From: Acidimicrobiales bacterium
Lineage (GTDB): Bacteria > Actinomycetota > Acidimicrobiia > Acidimicrobiales > SHLQ01
Reading direction: 5' to 3'
Assembly: GCA_020629635.1 (NCBI GenBank)
Contig: JAHDCX010000003.1
Span: forward strand, 1 to 64,000
DNA: 64,000 nucleotides
In this document: piece by piece, positions 53,195-61,379 of the stretch
Numbering within the stretch: position 1 is the first letter of the stretch
Layout: every line of letters starts with the position of its first letter
Translations under genes and position numbers: made by a program
Notes under the pieces: model-generated
Databases searched by the model: none
The model's input: the letters and a program-made list of their open reading frames with translations, nothing else
What the model was told of the DNA's origin: nothing

Positions 53195-55198
53195 ATGACC
53201 CTGCGGACGGCGGCCCGAGGCCTTGCGAGCCGAGCCCGCGACCGTGTTGTCGCCGCTCGTTCGGCCCGACCGCAGGCCCAGCCCGGGACCCGGATCCTCG
53301 TGCTCGACCCTCGGTTGGGCGCTTCCCGTCACGCCATCGGCGTGGTCCATCGCTGGGCGAGCGACCTCGACGCCGATCAATCCCTCGCCATCACCTGCGA
53401 TGGCGACTGGGCACTTCGTATCGTCGACGATCCGGCATCTGCGGCGCGCGGCCGAGCCGCCTCGGTCGACGAGGCCCTCGAGGCCGTGGAGCGCTTCGCC
53501 CCGCACCTCGTCGTCTTCCACGCCGGGCCCAACACCACTCCCCTCTTTGCGCTCGCCACCCGACTTCATCGACGCGGGGTACCGGTCACCCTCGCGATCG
53601 AGACCCTCTGGTACGAATCGCTCCGCGACACCTGGCCAGACCGCCACAACCACCAACGCGACCAGGTCGACGCCCTCGGCCGAGACGCCGCCCGCGTGGT
53701 CGCCTCGTCACCCGCCCTCGCCGAGGAGCTCGCCAGCCGCTGGGGCCGGCCCGTCGAGCGGTGGTCGCCGAGCTCGGCCGTCACCAGATCGGCAAAGGCG
53801 AGCACGAAGTCGGACACGTTGCTACGCGTCGCTGCGGCATCGACGGTGGAGTTCGGCACGGGCGGATCGTCGTTGCTCATGGCCGCCGCCGCAGCGCACG
53901 CCGATCCGACCACACACCTTGCCGTCCGCACCCCAGCCGCCGGACTCGGCCACTCCCTCAGCGACATCCTCGAGACCTTCGATGGGGTCGACGTGACCCA
54001 GATCGACGGCGACAGCGGTGGCATCGAAGCCTTCTACGCTCACGCCGACGCGCTGTTGTTCTGCCAGGACTTCGCGGTGGGGCGAGGCCACACCGATCTT
54101 CTCGGCCATCCGGCGGCCCTTGGCCCGCTGCTCGATGCGGGGCGCCCGATCATCGCCGTCGGCCCCGCCGGCAACGACGCCATCGAATACCTCCGAAGCA
54201 CCGGAGCGGCGCTCGTGGTCGACACGGCCGAACCGGCACGACTCAACTGGTGCTACGACGCACTCCGGACCCAGCCGGAGTATCGAACCAAGTTGGGCGC
54301 AGCGGCCCGCCGCGCCGCCACCGATCGCGCCGTCGAACAGCCGACCGTCGGCAGCTTCGCAACGCGCTCAAACACCCCGCCGGTCAGTGACGATTCGACG
54401 TTCGGTCGGCTGCGCGACCGCCACCTCGCCACGACGGCCGTCGTTGTCGGCAACGGCCCGTCGCTCAACGAGACCGACCTCGATCTGCTCGACGACCAGA
54501 TCGTCCTCGGCTCCAACGCCATCCACCTCTTGTTCGACCGGGTGGCCTGGCGACCCACCTACTACTGCGCCGTCGACCCGCTGTACCTCCACGAACGCCA
54601 CGAAGACATCGCCTCACTCCTCGAAACCAATCCGACGACAACCGGCATCTTTCCTGCACGAGTCCCCATGCACGACGGATCCGCCAGGACCATCGAGCCA
54701 CCCGAGCTGCTCGGGAACCTGCCCAACGCGCACTTTGTCGAACCCCTCGGCGAGATGTCGGCGACGTCACCGTTCGGCTCGTTCTCGACCGATCTGCGCG
54801 CCGGCATGGTGCAGCCCGCCACGGTCACGATCGCCCTGATGCAGATCGCCGCACACCTCGGCGTCGACCGAATCGTGCTCGTCGGCTGCGACACCAGCTA
54901 CACGATCCCCGCATCGGCCAAGACGTCGGGTCCGCCCGTCCCCGGCCACGAGGACGCGCAGTTGATCATCACGTCCACCGACGACGACCCCAACCACTTC
55001 TCCCCCGACTATTTCGGGCGCGGTCGCACCTGGCATCACCCACGCGTCGACAACATGATCCGCCACTACGCCCTCGCCAGGGACGTGCTCCATATGCTGG
55101 GAGTCGACGTGATCAACGCAACGGCTGGCGGCAACCTCGAAGTCTTCCCACGGGCGGCACTCGCCGACGCGCTCCACCCCACAGACGAGGCCTCGTGA
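53195..55198 (+). CDS. GT-B-like domain fused to a DUF115/MptE-like domain (paralog)
   Basis: A 667-residue protein with the same plan as the gene at 41498: an N-terminal glycosyltransferase-like half (RILVLDPRLGASRHAIGVVHRW, GRPIIAVGPAGNDAIEYLRSTGA) and a C-terminal DUF115 half with AVVVGNGPSLNETDLDLLDD, WRPTYYCAVDPLYLHERHED, IVLVGCDTSYTIP and NHFSPDYFGRGRTWHHPRVDN. The C-terminal halves are clearly homologous over their full length. It overlaps the following sulfotransferase start (GTGATG), making a second glycosyltransferase-sulfotransferase pair. Confidence 0.78.
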   Translation: MTLRTAARGLASRARDRVVAARSARPQAQPGTRILVLDPRLGASRHAIGVVHRWASDLDADQSLAITCDGDWALRIVDDPASAARGRAASVDEALEAVERFAPHLVVFHAGPNTTPLFALATRLHRRGVPVTLAIETLWYESLRDTWPDRHNHQRDQVDALGRDAARVVASSPALAEELASRWGRPVERWSPSSAVTRSAKASTKSDTLLRVAAASTVEFGTGGSSLLMAAAAAHADPTTHLAVRTPAAGLGHSLSDILETFDGVDVTQIDGDSGGIEAFYAHADALLFCQDFAVGRGHTDLLGHPAALGPLLDAGRPIIAVGPAGNDAIEYLRSTGAALVVDTAEPARLNWCYDALRTQPEYRTKLGAAARRAATDRAVEQPTVGSFATRSNTPPVSDDSTFGRLRDRHLATTAVVVGNGPSLNETDLDLLDDQIVLGSNAIHLLFDRVAWRPTYYCAVDPLYLHERHEDIASLLETNPTTTGIFPARVPMHDGSARTIEPPELLGNLPNAHFVEPLGEMSATSPFGSFSTDLRAGMVQPATVTIALMQIAAHLGVDRIVLVGCDTSYTIPASAKTSGPPVPGHEDAQLIITSTDDDPNHFSPDYFGRGRTWHHPRVDNMIRHYALARDVLHMLGVDVINATAGGNLEVFPRAALADALHPTDEAS

Positions 55199-55953
55199 TG
55201 ACCCCCAAACCCGACGTCACCACCGTCGACGGCGTCATCGCCTCCTACCCCCGATCCGGACGAACCTGGCTCGCCGGCATGATCGGCGATGTTCTGCGCC
55301 AATCGCTGCAACTCCCCGTCGGGCACCGCTACTTCGTCAACACCGACGCCCAACAAGACCTCGAGGCGTTCTTCACCCAATTCGGCCCCGACGCACCGCC
55401 GATCCCCGCGCGGCTCGCCACCCACAAGCTGAGCCACAGCACTCCCCGCGCCGATCACCTCGTGATCGTCGTCCGGGACCCCTTCGACTCGCTCGTCAGC
55501 TACTACCACTACACCACCAAGCTCCGAGGCGAGTTCTCCGGAGACATGGACGACTTCCTCGGATCGAAGAACCACGGCGTGACCCGACTGGCCGAGTGGT
55601 TCAACAGCTGGGCCTCACGCAGGACCGCCGCCACGGTCGTCACCTACGAGCGCCTCCGGACCGACACGGCCGTGCAGCTCGGCCGGGCGCTCGACGGCCT
55701 CGGAATCGACCATGACGTCGACCTCGACGTCGTGGCGCGCCGATGGAACTTCGAGGATCGACAGGCTCGCGAGATCGACCGAACCGGAGAATCCGATGTG
55801 GACTCACGGTTCGTGCGGCGCGGCGAGGTCGGCACCGGCCGACTCGAACTGTCCCCCGCCCAGATCGTCACCATCGAAACCAACTTGGGCACGAACCTCA
55901 CGGCTCAGGCTCGCGCCTGGATGAGTGACCTGTCCTACGAGATCGGTGCGTGA
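55195..55953 (+). CDS. Sulfotransferase family protein
   Basis: A 252-residue sulfotransferase-domain protein (Sulfotransfer_1 type) with GVIASYPRSGRTWLAGMIGDV (PAPS 5' loop PRSGRTW, about residues 19-25), HLVIVVRDPFDSLVSYYHYTT (3'-phosphate site) and the C-terminal RRGEVGTGRLELS (RxGxxG loop). It starts at GTG 55195 or ATG 55198; both overlap the upstream gene's stop. Together with the GT-DUF115 gene, a short hypothetical gene and the ABC-like gene it forms a rightward operon. Confidence 0.85.
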   Translation: MMTPKPDVTTVDGVIASYPRSGRTWLAGMIGDVLRQSLQLPVGHRYFVNTDAQQDLEAFFTQFGPDAPPIPARLATHKLSHSTPRADHLVIVVRDPFDSLVSYYHYTTKLRGEFSGDMDDFLGSKNHGVTRLAEWFNSWASRRTAATVVTYERLRTDTAVQLGRALDGLGIDHDVDLDVVARRWNFEDRQAREIDRTGESDVDSRFVRRGEVGTGRLELSPAQIVTIETNLGTNLTAQARAWMSDLSYEIGA

Positions 55954-56405
55954 TGTTCGTCCTCGAACGGCTCCACGCAGACCACGTCCGCAAGATCCTC
56001 GTGTCGCCAGACCGCGCGGTCGTCTCGTCTCTCCTCGCCGACGTCTTCAGAGACCGCGCCTCACTCGACGCCGACAACCCCGAGTCCGAGCACCTCCGCG
56101 CGGCCGCCTACCGGCTCGACGCCAACCCGGAGACGTTCGACGGCATCATGACCCTCGCCGGTGAAGTGTTTCGGATTCGACACGACCCCGAGGAGACCCA
56201 GCCATCTCCAACCGGCCGACGGCTCCGGAAGCGCTTGGTGCGCAACCTCCGGGCGACCGCCGACAAGACCTGGGTCCCGTCCAACGCTGCCCTGGCCGTG
56301 CAGCGCGCCAACGCCGAAGAAGACACCTTCGACGTTCGGCCCGCACCCCTCGACGAAGAATTCCTTCTCGACGGCGAAGCGTTCGAGATCGGCCGAGACC
56401 AATGA
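55950..56405 (+). CDS. Hypothetical protein between sulfotransferase and ABC-like gene
   Basis: A 151-residue (GTG at 55950) or 150-residue (ATG 55953) soluble protein. No signal peptide or transmembrane segment. It is helical and charged: RKILVSPDRAVVSSLLADVFRDR, HLRAAAYRLDANPETFDGI, RRLRKRLVRNLRATADK and an acidic tail. I do not recognise a family. It overlaps genes on both sides by about 4 nt, so its product is made with the sulfotransferase and the ABC-like protein. Confidence 0.6.
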   Translation: MMFVLERLHADHVRKILVSPDRAVVSSLLADVFRDRASLDADNPESEHLRAAAYRLDANPETFDGIMTLAGEVFRIRHDPEETQPSPTGRRLRKRLVRNLRATADKTWVPSNAALAVQRANAEEDTFDVRPAPLDEEFLLDGEAFEIGRDQ

Positions 56406-58006
56406 CCGCGCCAGAGTCGACCACGTCGAACAACGATCGATCCAGCCAGCTCGCCGAGGTCGTGATCGCGTCTCGCTGGCTCGCCGAAGGCGTCGTCCGT
56501 CGCAATCCGCTCCGCATGGCGCTCATCTCGCTCGCCGCCCTCGCCGGGGCATTCGGCACCGCGTTCGGCACGCTCGCCGTCATCTTCTACCTGCGCGCCG
56601 CAGCCGGCGATGGCTCGCTCGGACCGTTCGCCATCGAGATCGGCGACCCGACCGACCCGATCACCGCCGGCACTTTCCTGATCGGACTCGTCATCGTCGT
56701 GTGCATTGCCGCCTGGGCGGTCTGGTGGAGCGACCGGGCCATCGCCGAGCTCGCCCGAAAACAGGCCGCCCGCATTCGCACGATGATCGTCTCGCTGCTC
56801 GGCGATCCGGCAAGCGCCGGGTGGCAGAGCGCCGTCGAACATCGCCGCCCTGCGCAGCTCCTCTACCAGGCGATGGTGGCGCGCGTCCGCAGCTCGACCA
56901 TCGCCATCACCGAAATTCTCGGACTCGGCCCGGCCATCCTCACGCTCGTCGTCTCGCTGATCGTCATGGTCGTCATCGACCCGTTCGCCACGTTCCTCGC
57001 CCTCCCGATCGCCGGTCTCTTCGGTGTGATCGGGGAGCGAATCAACCGAGAGGTCGCCAGCCTCACGCAGACGTACGACGGCCGACTCGAACGCACGCGT
57101 GACCAACTGGTCGAACAGCTCGAAGATCTCTCGGAGGGCTATATCGGCGCCGACGAAGTGTCCTTCTCCCGAGCCGACACCGACGACAGCCTCTTCCACG
57201 ACCGCCAGCTCGCCAGCACCAAACTCCAAGCACTCAGCCTCGTCAACGGCGCGTTCATGTTCGCCGTCATCGCCGCGTACTTCATCCTCGTCGACGGGAT
57301 CGAAGACTTCTCGATCGAGTTGCTCATCGCCTACACGTTCGCCGTGCGATTCGCCGCCCGCTCCGTCCAACAGACCTTCCGGGCGATGGTGCAGGTGAGT
57401 CGACGCCTCGAAGAGATCCGAACCGTCCACACGTTCATCGCCACCGTCGACGCACACCGGTACGAACGCACCATCCGCGCAGAGACCGCCGACGAGCTCC
57501 CCACGACCCTCTCGATCGATGTTGGCCACGGGTCGACCTGGACGATCGACCGCAAACGCCCCATGCTCGTCCTCATCAACCGGCCACCCGACGACTCCGA
57601 AGCCTGGACCGTCCTCCACGTCGTCGAAACCGCCGCGGCGACCGACGGACTCGACCTCATCGGCTCCGCCCGGATCGTCGAAGTCACCGAAGACAACCCC
57701 GTGCCCGACATGTTGGCCTCCGAGCCCGTCCGGGTGATCGTCACCGACGACCCGAGCCCGCTCGTCTCCGAATCCCGTCAGGCGTTCACGTTCATCGTGC
57801 ACAACCGACCCAAACTCGTGCTCGCCAAAGCCACCCAAGACCTCGCCGACCGGTTCGGCGGCGTGCTCGTGATCGTCGGCGACGAAATCGTGTGGTCCGG
57901 CACCGTCGCCCAAGCCAAGCCCCGGGCCGACCACATCCGAGATCTGCTCAAGCCCCGTAACGCACGAGCCCGAGCTTCCACAACGCCTGGTAAAGCGACG
58001 CCGTGA
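56402..58006 (+). CDS. ABC-exporter-like protein with degenerate nucleotide-binding domain
   Basis: A 534-residue protein. Residues ~35-310 look like a type I ABC exporter membrane domain (helices near 38-66, 90-112, 165-205, 275-315, plus long cytoplasmic loops with RLERTRDQLVEQLEDLSEGYIGADEV). Residues ~340-534 follow the ABC-ATPase layout but lack a Walker A: the expected site reads WTIDRKRPMLVLINRPPDD. The end (QDLADRFGGVLVIVGDEIVWSGT) mirrors the D-loop/H-loop end of true exporters. It may be a catalytically dead half transporter or a substrate-binding membrane protein. It heads no ATPase partner in the window. Confidence 0.65.
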   Translation: MTAPESTTSNNDRSSQLAEVVIASRWLAEGVVRRNPLRMALISLAALAGAFGTAFGTLAVIFYLRAAAGDGSLGPFAIEIGDPTDPITAGTFLIGLVIVVCIAAWAVWWSDRAIAELARKQAARIRTMIVSLLGDPASAGWQSAVEHRRPAQLLYQAMVARVRSSTIAITEILGLGPAILTLVVSLIVMVVIDPFATFLALPIAGLFGVIGERINREVASLTQTYDGRLERTRDQLVEQLEDLSEGYIGADEVSFSRADTDDSLFHDRQLASTKLQALSLVNGAFMFAVIAAYFILVDGIEDFSIELLIAYTFAVRFAARSVQQTFRAMVQVSRRLEEIRTVHTFIATVDAHRYERTIRAETADELPTTLSIDVGHGSTWTIDRKRPMLVLINRPPDDSEAWTVLHVVETAAATDGLDLIGSARIVEVTEDNPVPDMLASEPVRVIVTDDPSPLVSESRQAFTFIVHNRPKLVLAKATQDLADRFGGVLVIVGDEIVWSGTVAQAKPRADHIRDLLKPRNARARASTTPGKATP

Positions 58007-58847
58007 CCAAATAGGGCCGGACGTGCCCGTGGATCTCCGGATGCCCCACCGAGCGACCGAGCATTCGCTCCCGGAGCCGCATCATCTCGTCCTCGCCCGT
58101 CGACGCCATCTGCGCGGACGTCTTCTGAGACTCATGCACCCGGAAGCCGCCCAGGAACCGAGGGATTCGGGCAAATCGGGCGCCGGCGTCACGGAAGCGG
58201 GCGATCAGGTCCCAGTCGACCGCAAACCGGAACGACTCGTCGATCTCACCGCCGGCCGCTTCCCAGATCTCCCGACGCCAAAACATCGTCTCCTGCGGGA
58301 TGTAGTCCGCCCATCGCAAGATGTCGTCGTCATGAGGCGGCATGATCCACCGCCCGATGTCGCGACCCTCGGCGTCCACGATGATTCGATGCCCGTACAC
58401 GACGTCGATGTCGGGCCGTGCGGCAAACACGTCGGCGACGGCAGCCAGCGCTCCGGGCAGGAGCAGATCGTCGCTGTTGAGCCACCCCATCACGTCGCCG
58501 TCGACCCGGGCGAAACCACGATTGATTGCGTTCGCCTGACCCGAATCCGCCTCGATCACCGTCTGCACACCCCGCGCACCCCACCGGTCGAGGACCGCTG
58601 CCGTCGAGTCGGTCGAACCGCCGTCCTGCACGACGTAGTCGAGCGACCGATACCCCTGACGCATGACACTGGCGATCGTCGCATCGACGAAGTCGCCCTG
58701 CTCGAACGACGGCGTCACCATCGCAATCGACGGCCCACCCGGGACCGGCATCGAGGGGCGCCCCCACTCGAGCGGAAGCGGCTGTGGCGCATACTGGTGC
58801 AACCGGCCGAGCCCGGTCCGCCACGTGGCAACGCGTCGTGCACCCAT
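57948..58847 (-). CDS. Family 2 glycosyltransferase
   Basis: A 299-residue GT2 with SIAMVTPSFEQGDFVDATIASV, YVVQDGGSTDSTAAVLDRW, WLNSDDLLLPGAL (metal site NSDD) and YIPQETMFWRREIWEAAGGEIDES. It resembles the GT2 half of the 50898-53069 protein. ATG 58847 was preferred over the GTG at 58910 because a TAGTCT box lies 7 nt upstream and the longer form would overlap the divergent reductase. Its 3' end overlaps the ABC-like gene by 59 bp on the opposite strand. Confidence 0.85.
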   Translation of the reverse strand: MGARRVATWRTGLGRLHQYAPQPLPLEWGRPSMPVPGGPSIAMVTPSFEQGDFVDATIASVMRQGYRSLDYVVQDGGSTDSTAAVLDRWGARGVQTVIEADSGQANAINRGFARVDGDVMGWLNSDDLLLPGALAAVADVFAARPDIDVVYGHRIIVDAEGRDIGRWIMPPHDDDILRWADYIPQETMFWRREIWEAAGGEIDESFRFAVDWDLIARFRDAGARFARIPRFLGGFRVHESQKTSAQMASTGEDEMMRLRERMLGRSVGHPEIHGHVRPYLVTASLYQALWKLGLVRYGA

Positions 58848-58854
58848 GCCGGCG

Positions 58855-58860
58855 AGACTA
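58855..58860 (-). promoter_or_regulatory. Leaderless promoter -10 box, GT2 gene
   Basis: TAGTCT on the minus strand, 7 nt before ATG 58847. Confidence 0.4.
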
Positions 58861-58888
58861 CGGATTCGGGCCACCCAACCGGTGGAGC

Positions 58889-58894
58889 TACGCT
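58889..58894 (+). promoter_or_regulatory. Leaderless promoter -10 box, reductase gene
   Basis: TACGCT followed by 6 nt and ATG 58901. The two divergent starts are only 54 bp apart. Confidence 0.4.
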
Positions 58895-58900
58895 CCGGGC

Positions 58901-59824
58901 ATGCGGGCACTCGTCACCGGAAGCTCCGGCTTCGTCGGCCAACATCTCGTCACCCATCTCCGTGCCCAAGGAGACGACGTCGTTGCGCTCGACCGCACCG
59001 ACGGCATCGACATCCGCAACCGAGACGCCATCCACGCTGCGATCGCGGCCGCCGGACCAGACGTCGTCTACCACCTCGCCGGCCAAAGTGACGTCGCCGC
59101 GTCCTGGCAAAACCGCAAGGAAACCGAAGGCATCAACGTCGAAGGCACCCACAACGTCGCCGAAGCAAGCGCAGCGGCCGGCGTGCACCGACTCCTCGTC
59201 GTCAGTTCGGCGCTCGTCTACGGACACGTCGAAGCGTCCAGCCTTCCGATCGACGAAGACCGGCCCACCCAGCCCGTCAGCCCGTACGCGGCGAGCAAGG
59301 TCGGCGCCGAATCGGTTGCCTCCGTCGTCGGACGCACCACCGACCTCGATGTCGTCATCGCCCGACCGTTCAACCACATCGGCCCGGGGCAGCGCACCAA
59401 CTTCGTCGCCTCCGGCCTCGCACAACGGATCGCCAAGGCGGCCGCCGACGGCGCCGACTCGATCGAAGCTGGATCGCTCTCTCCCACACGGGACTTTCTC
59501 GACGTGCGAGACGTCGTTCGGGCGTACCGGATGATGATGGTGTCGCCTGACACCAGCGGCGTCTACAACGTGTGCTCCGGCCTCGAGACGTCGATCGAAG
59601 AGATCGCCCATCAGCTCATCGACATCTCCGGCGCCAACATCCGTCTCGACGTGGCCGAACATCTGCTGCGCCCCACCGATCTGCCACGGATCTGCGGCGA
59701 CAACCGGCGACTGCGCACCGACACCGGCTGGCAGCCCCAAGTCTCGCTCGAGGCCTCGCTGGCCGACGTCTATCGAGAGCAAGCCCAGCAGGTCGAAGCG
59801 GACCGCCGTTCCGAGCCCCGCTGA
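58901..59824 (+). CDS. GDP-6-deoxy-4-keto-mannose reductase-like SDR (Rmd-like)
   Basis: A 307-residue SDR with ALVTGSSGFVGQHLV (3-17), YHLAGQSDVAASW, SSALVYGHVEASSLPIDEDRPTQPVSPYAASK (Tyr-Lys pair in YAASK), ARPFNHIGPGQRTNFVAS and SPTRDFLDVRDVV. HIGPGQ and the RDFLDVRDVVRAY order fit the Rmd/GDP-deoxymannose reductase branch. It would convert the Gmd product to GDP-D-rhamnose, competing with Fcl. A generic NDP-sugar reductase is the alternative. Confidence 0.75.
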   Translation: MRALVTGSSGFVGQHLVTHLRAQGDDVVALDRTDGIDIRNRDAIHAAIAAAGPDVVYHLAGQSDVAASWQNRKETEGINVEGTHNVAEASAAAGVHRLLVVSSALVYGHVEASSLPIDEDRPTQPVSPYAASKVGAESVASVVGRTTDLDVVIARPFNHIGPGQRTNFVASGLAQRIAKAAADGADSIEAGSLSPTRDFLDVRDVVRAYRMMMVSPDTSGVYNVCSGLETSIEEIAHQLIDISGANIRLDVAEHLLRPTDLPRICGDNRRLRTDTGWQPQVSLEASLADVYREQAQQVEADRRSEPR

Positions 59825-59872
59825 CCCACCCTCACCCCCGGACCCTCACCCCACACAGCACCGCGGACGCAG

Positions 59873-59878
59873 TAGTAT
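59873..59878 (+). promoter_or_regulatory. Leaderless promoter -10 box, beta-propeller lipoprotein
   Basis: TAGTAT followed by 7 nt and ATG 59886. Confidence 0.45.
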
Positions 59879-59885
59879 CTCGGGG

Positions 59886-61370
59886 ATGGGCGAACGTTGC
59901 CGAATGGCAGCGTTGGGGGCGACGTTCGCCCTGCTCGTCGCCGCCTGCGCTGCCGACGATGCATCCCGAATCACCCGACCGTCCCCACAGCCGGTCGACC
60001 CCGCCGCCAACTCGGCGACCGCCGAGCCGGTGGGCACCTCGACGACCCCCGGCGACCCCGGACCCGACGTCGACGCCGCCATCGTCTTCCCCGAAACGCT
60101 CGCCGACGCAAGCTTCGTCGACCGTACGACCGCTCGCGGCAAGTGCATCGGTGGCGATGAGTCACAGCTGTCCCTCTTCGACTCCCGAGACGGCACGCCC
60201 CTGTGGGAATTCCCCATCCCGCGCCCGGGAGGCCTGAGCACCCATGTCGGTGACATCGTCCACGTCTCGTTCGCCTGGGACACCGAACAACCACCCGGAA
60301 TCGGCACCATCGACCTCGCCAGCAAGCGGCCACTCTGGCAACACTTCCTCCCCGAAACACCCCAACAGCTCGAACGACGCGGCGACCAACTCATCGTCTC
60401 GATGCGATCGTCGCTCCTGTCCCTCGACGCCCACACCGGCGAGATCCTCTGGGACACCTCCGACGAGTTCGCCTTCGAGCGACTCCTCCTCGACGACACG
60501 CTCGCGTACGTGCTCACGACCGTGGGCGTCACCGGCATCGACCTCCAGACCGGCGAACGCATCTGGACCGTGCCGCTCGAAGACGCCGACAACCTGGCCG
60601 CACACAGCGGCTTCCTCGTGGTCACCGCCGGCCCACGCGTCCTCGGGATCGACCTGACCGAACAAGTGCTGCGCTGGACCACCAACGTCGACCGACTCCG
60701 AGCAGGAGAGATCCACCTCACCGAGTCGGCCGTCGTCGTCGAAGCCTCTCCCGCCGCAGCGCCCTCCGGCGGCCGAATCACCCTCGACCGGACCACCGGC
60801 GCCGCCCTTCAGAGGATCGAACACACCTCCGCGATCCACATCGACGATGCCGGCAACATCATCACCACCACCGTGAACCCGGAAGGACGACCAGGACTCC
60901 CCTACCTCGTCGGCGCAATCGACCCCGTGACCGGCGTTCCGTTGTGGCAGAGCGGAGCGACCGCACCGCTGCGATCGAGCCTGCTGGGCGCGTCTGGACA
61001 ACAGATCGTCATCAACGACCCCCACCCCGCCATCTCCGGCGTCGACCGGCTCCGGCTCCTCGACACCACCACCGGCGACGCCATCTGGGAAACCGCAACC
61101 ATCGAAGAATGGGACGGCGCACTCGTCGAGCTCGGCGCCTTCGTGTCTCTCCACCGCACCGTCGACACGCTCGCCGGCGACCGCGGCCTGGCCGGAGTCG
61201 TCTTCTCCAACAATCGCTCGATCATCGTGACCGAAGGCGACGGGATCGAACAGCCGCCCACGCTCACCCCCCACGGTCTCCTCGTCATCTCGGGCGAGCA
61301 GGCCAACACCTGTGTCGGACGTCAGCTGGGCGAACCCGGCCGGGTGCCCCGAGTCGACGAACCTGCCTGA
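59886..61370 (+). CDS. PQQ-type beta-propeller lipoprotein
   Basis: A 494-residue exported lipoprotein: signal peptide ending in LVAAC (Cys near residue 21), a Pro/Thr-rich linker, then WD/PQQ-like blades with repeated (G)TPLWEF, KRPLWQHFL, GEILWDT, GERIWTVPL, VLRWTTN, VPLWQSG and DAIWETA. The regularly spaced Trp repeats (about every 35-45 residues) fit a BamB- or PQQ-like propeller. Its role is unknown; it may scaffold an envelope assembly machine. Convergent with galE (9-bp gap). Confidence 0.8.
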   Translation: MGERCRMAALGATFALLVAACAADDASRITRPSPQPVDPAANSATAEPVGTSTTPGDPGPDVDAAIVFPETLADASFVDRTTARGKCIGGDESQLSLFDSRDGTPLWEFPIPRPGGLSTHVGDIVHVSFAWDTEQPPGIGTIDLASKRPLWQHFLPETPQQLERRGDQLIVSMRSSLLSLDAHTGEILWDTSDEFAFERLLLDDTLAYVLTTVGVTGIDLQTGERIWTVPLEDADNLAAHSGFLVVTAGPRVLGIDLTEQVLRWTTNVDRLRAGEIHLTESAVVVEASPAAAPSGGRITLDRTTGAALQRIEHTSAIHIDDAGNIITTTVNPEGRPGLPYLVGAIDPVTGVPLWQSGATAPLRSSLLGASGQQIVINDPHPAISGVDRLRLLDTTTGDAIWETATIEEWDGALVELGAFVSLHRTVDTLAGDRGLAGVVFSNNRSIIVTEGDGIEQPPTLTPHGLLVISGEQANTCVGRQLGEPGRVPRVDEPA

Positions 61371-61379
61371 ACCCGCGAC

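Noticed and set aside
56108-57934. Long minus-strand ORF opposite the ABC-like gene
   Set aside because: Low-complexity Asp/Gly/Arg/Glu-rich product, typical antisense shadow; the plus strand has transmembrane helices and tight overlaps with its neighbours.
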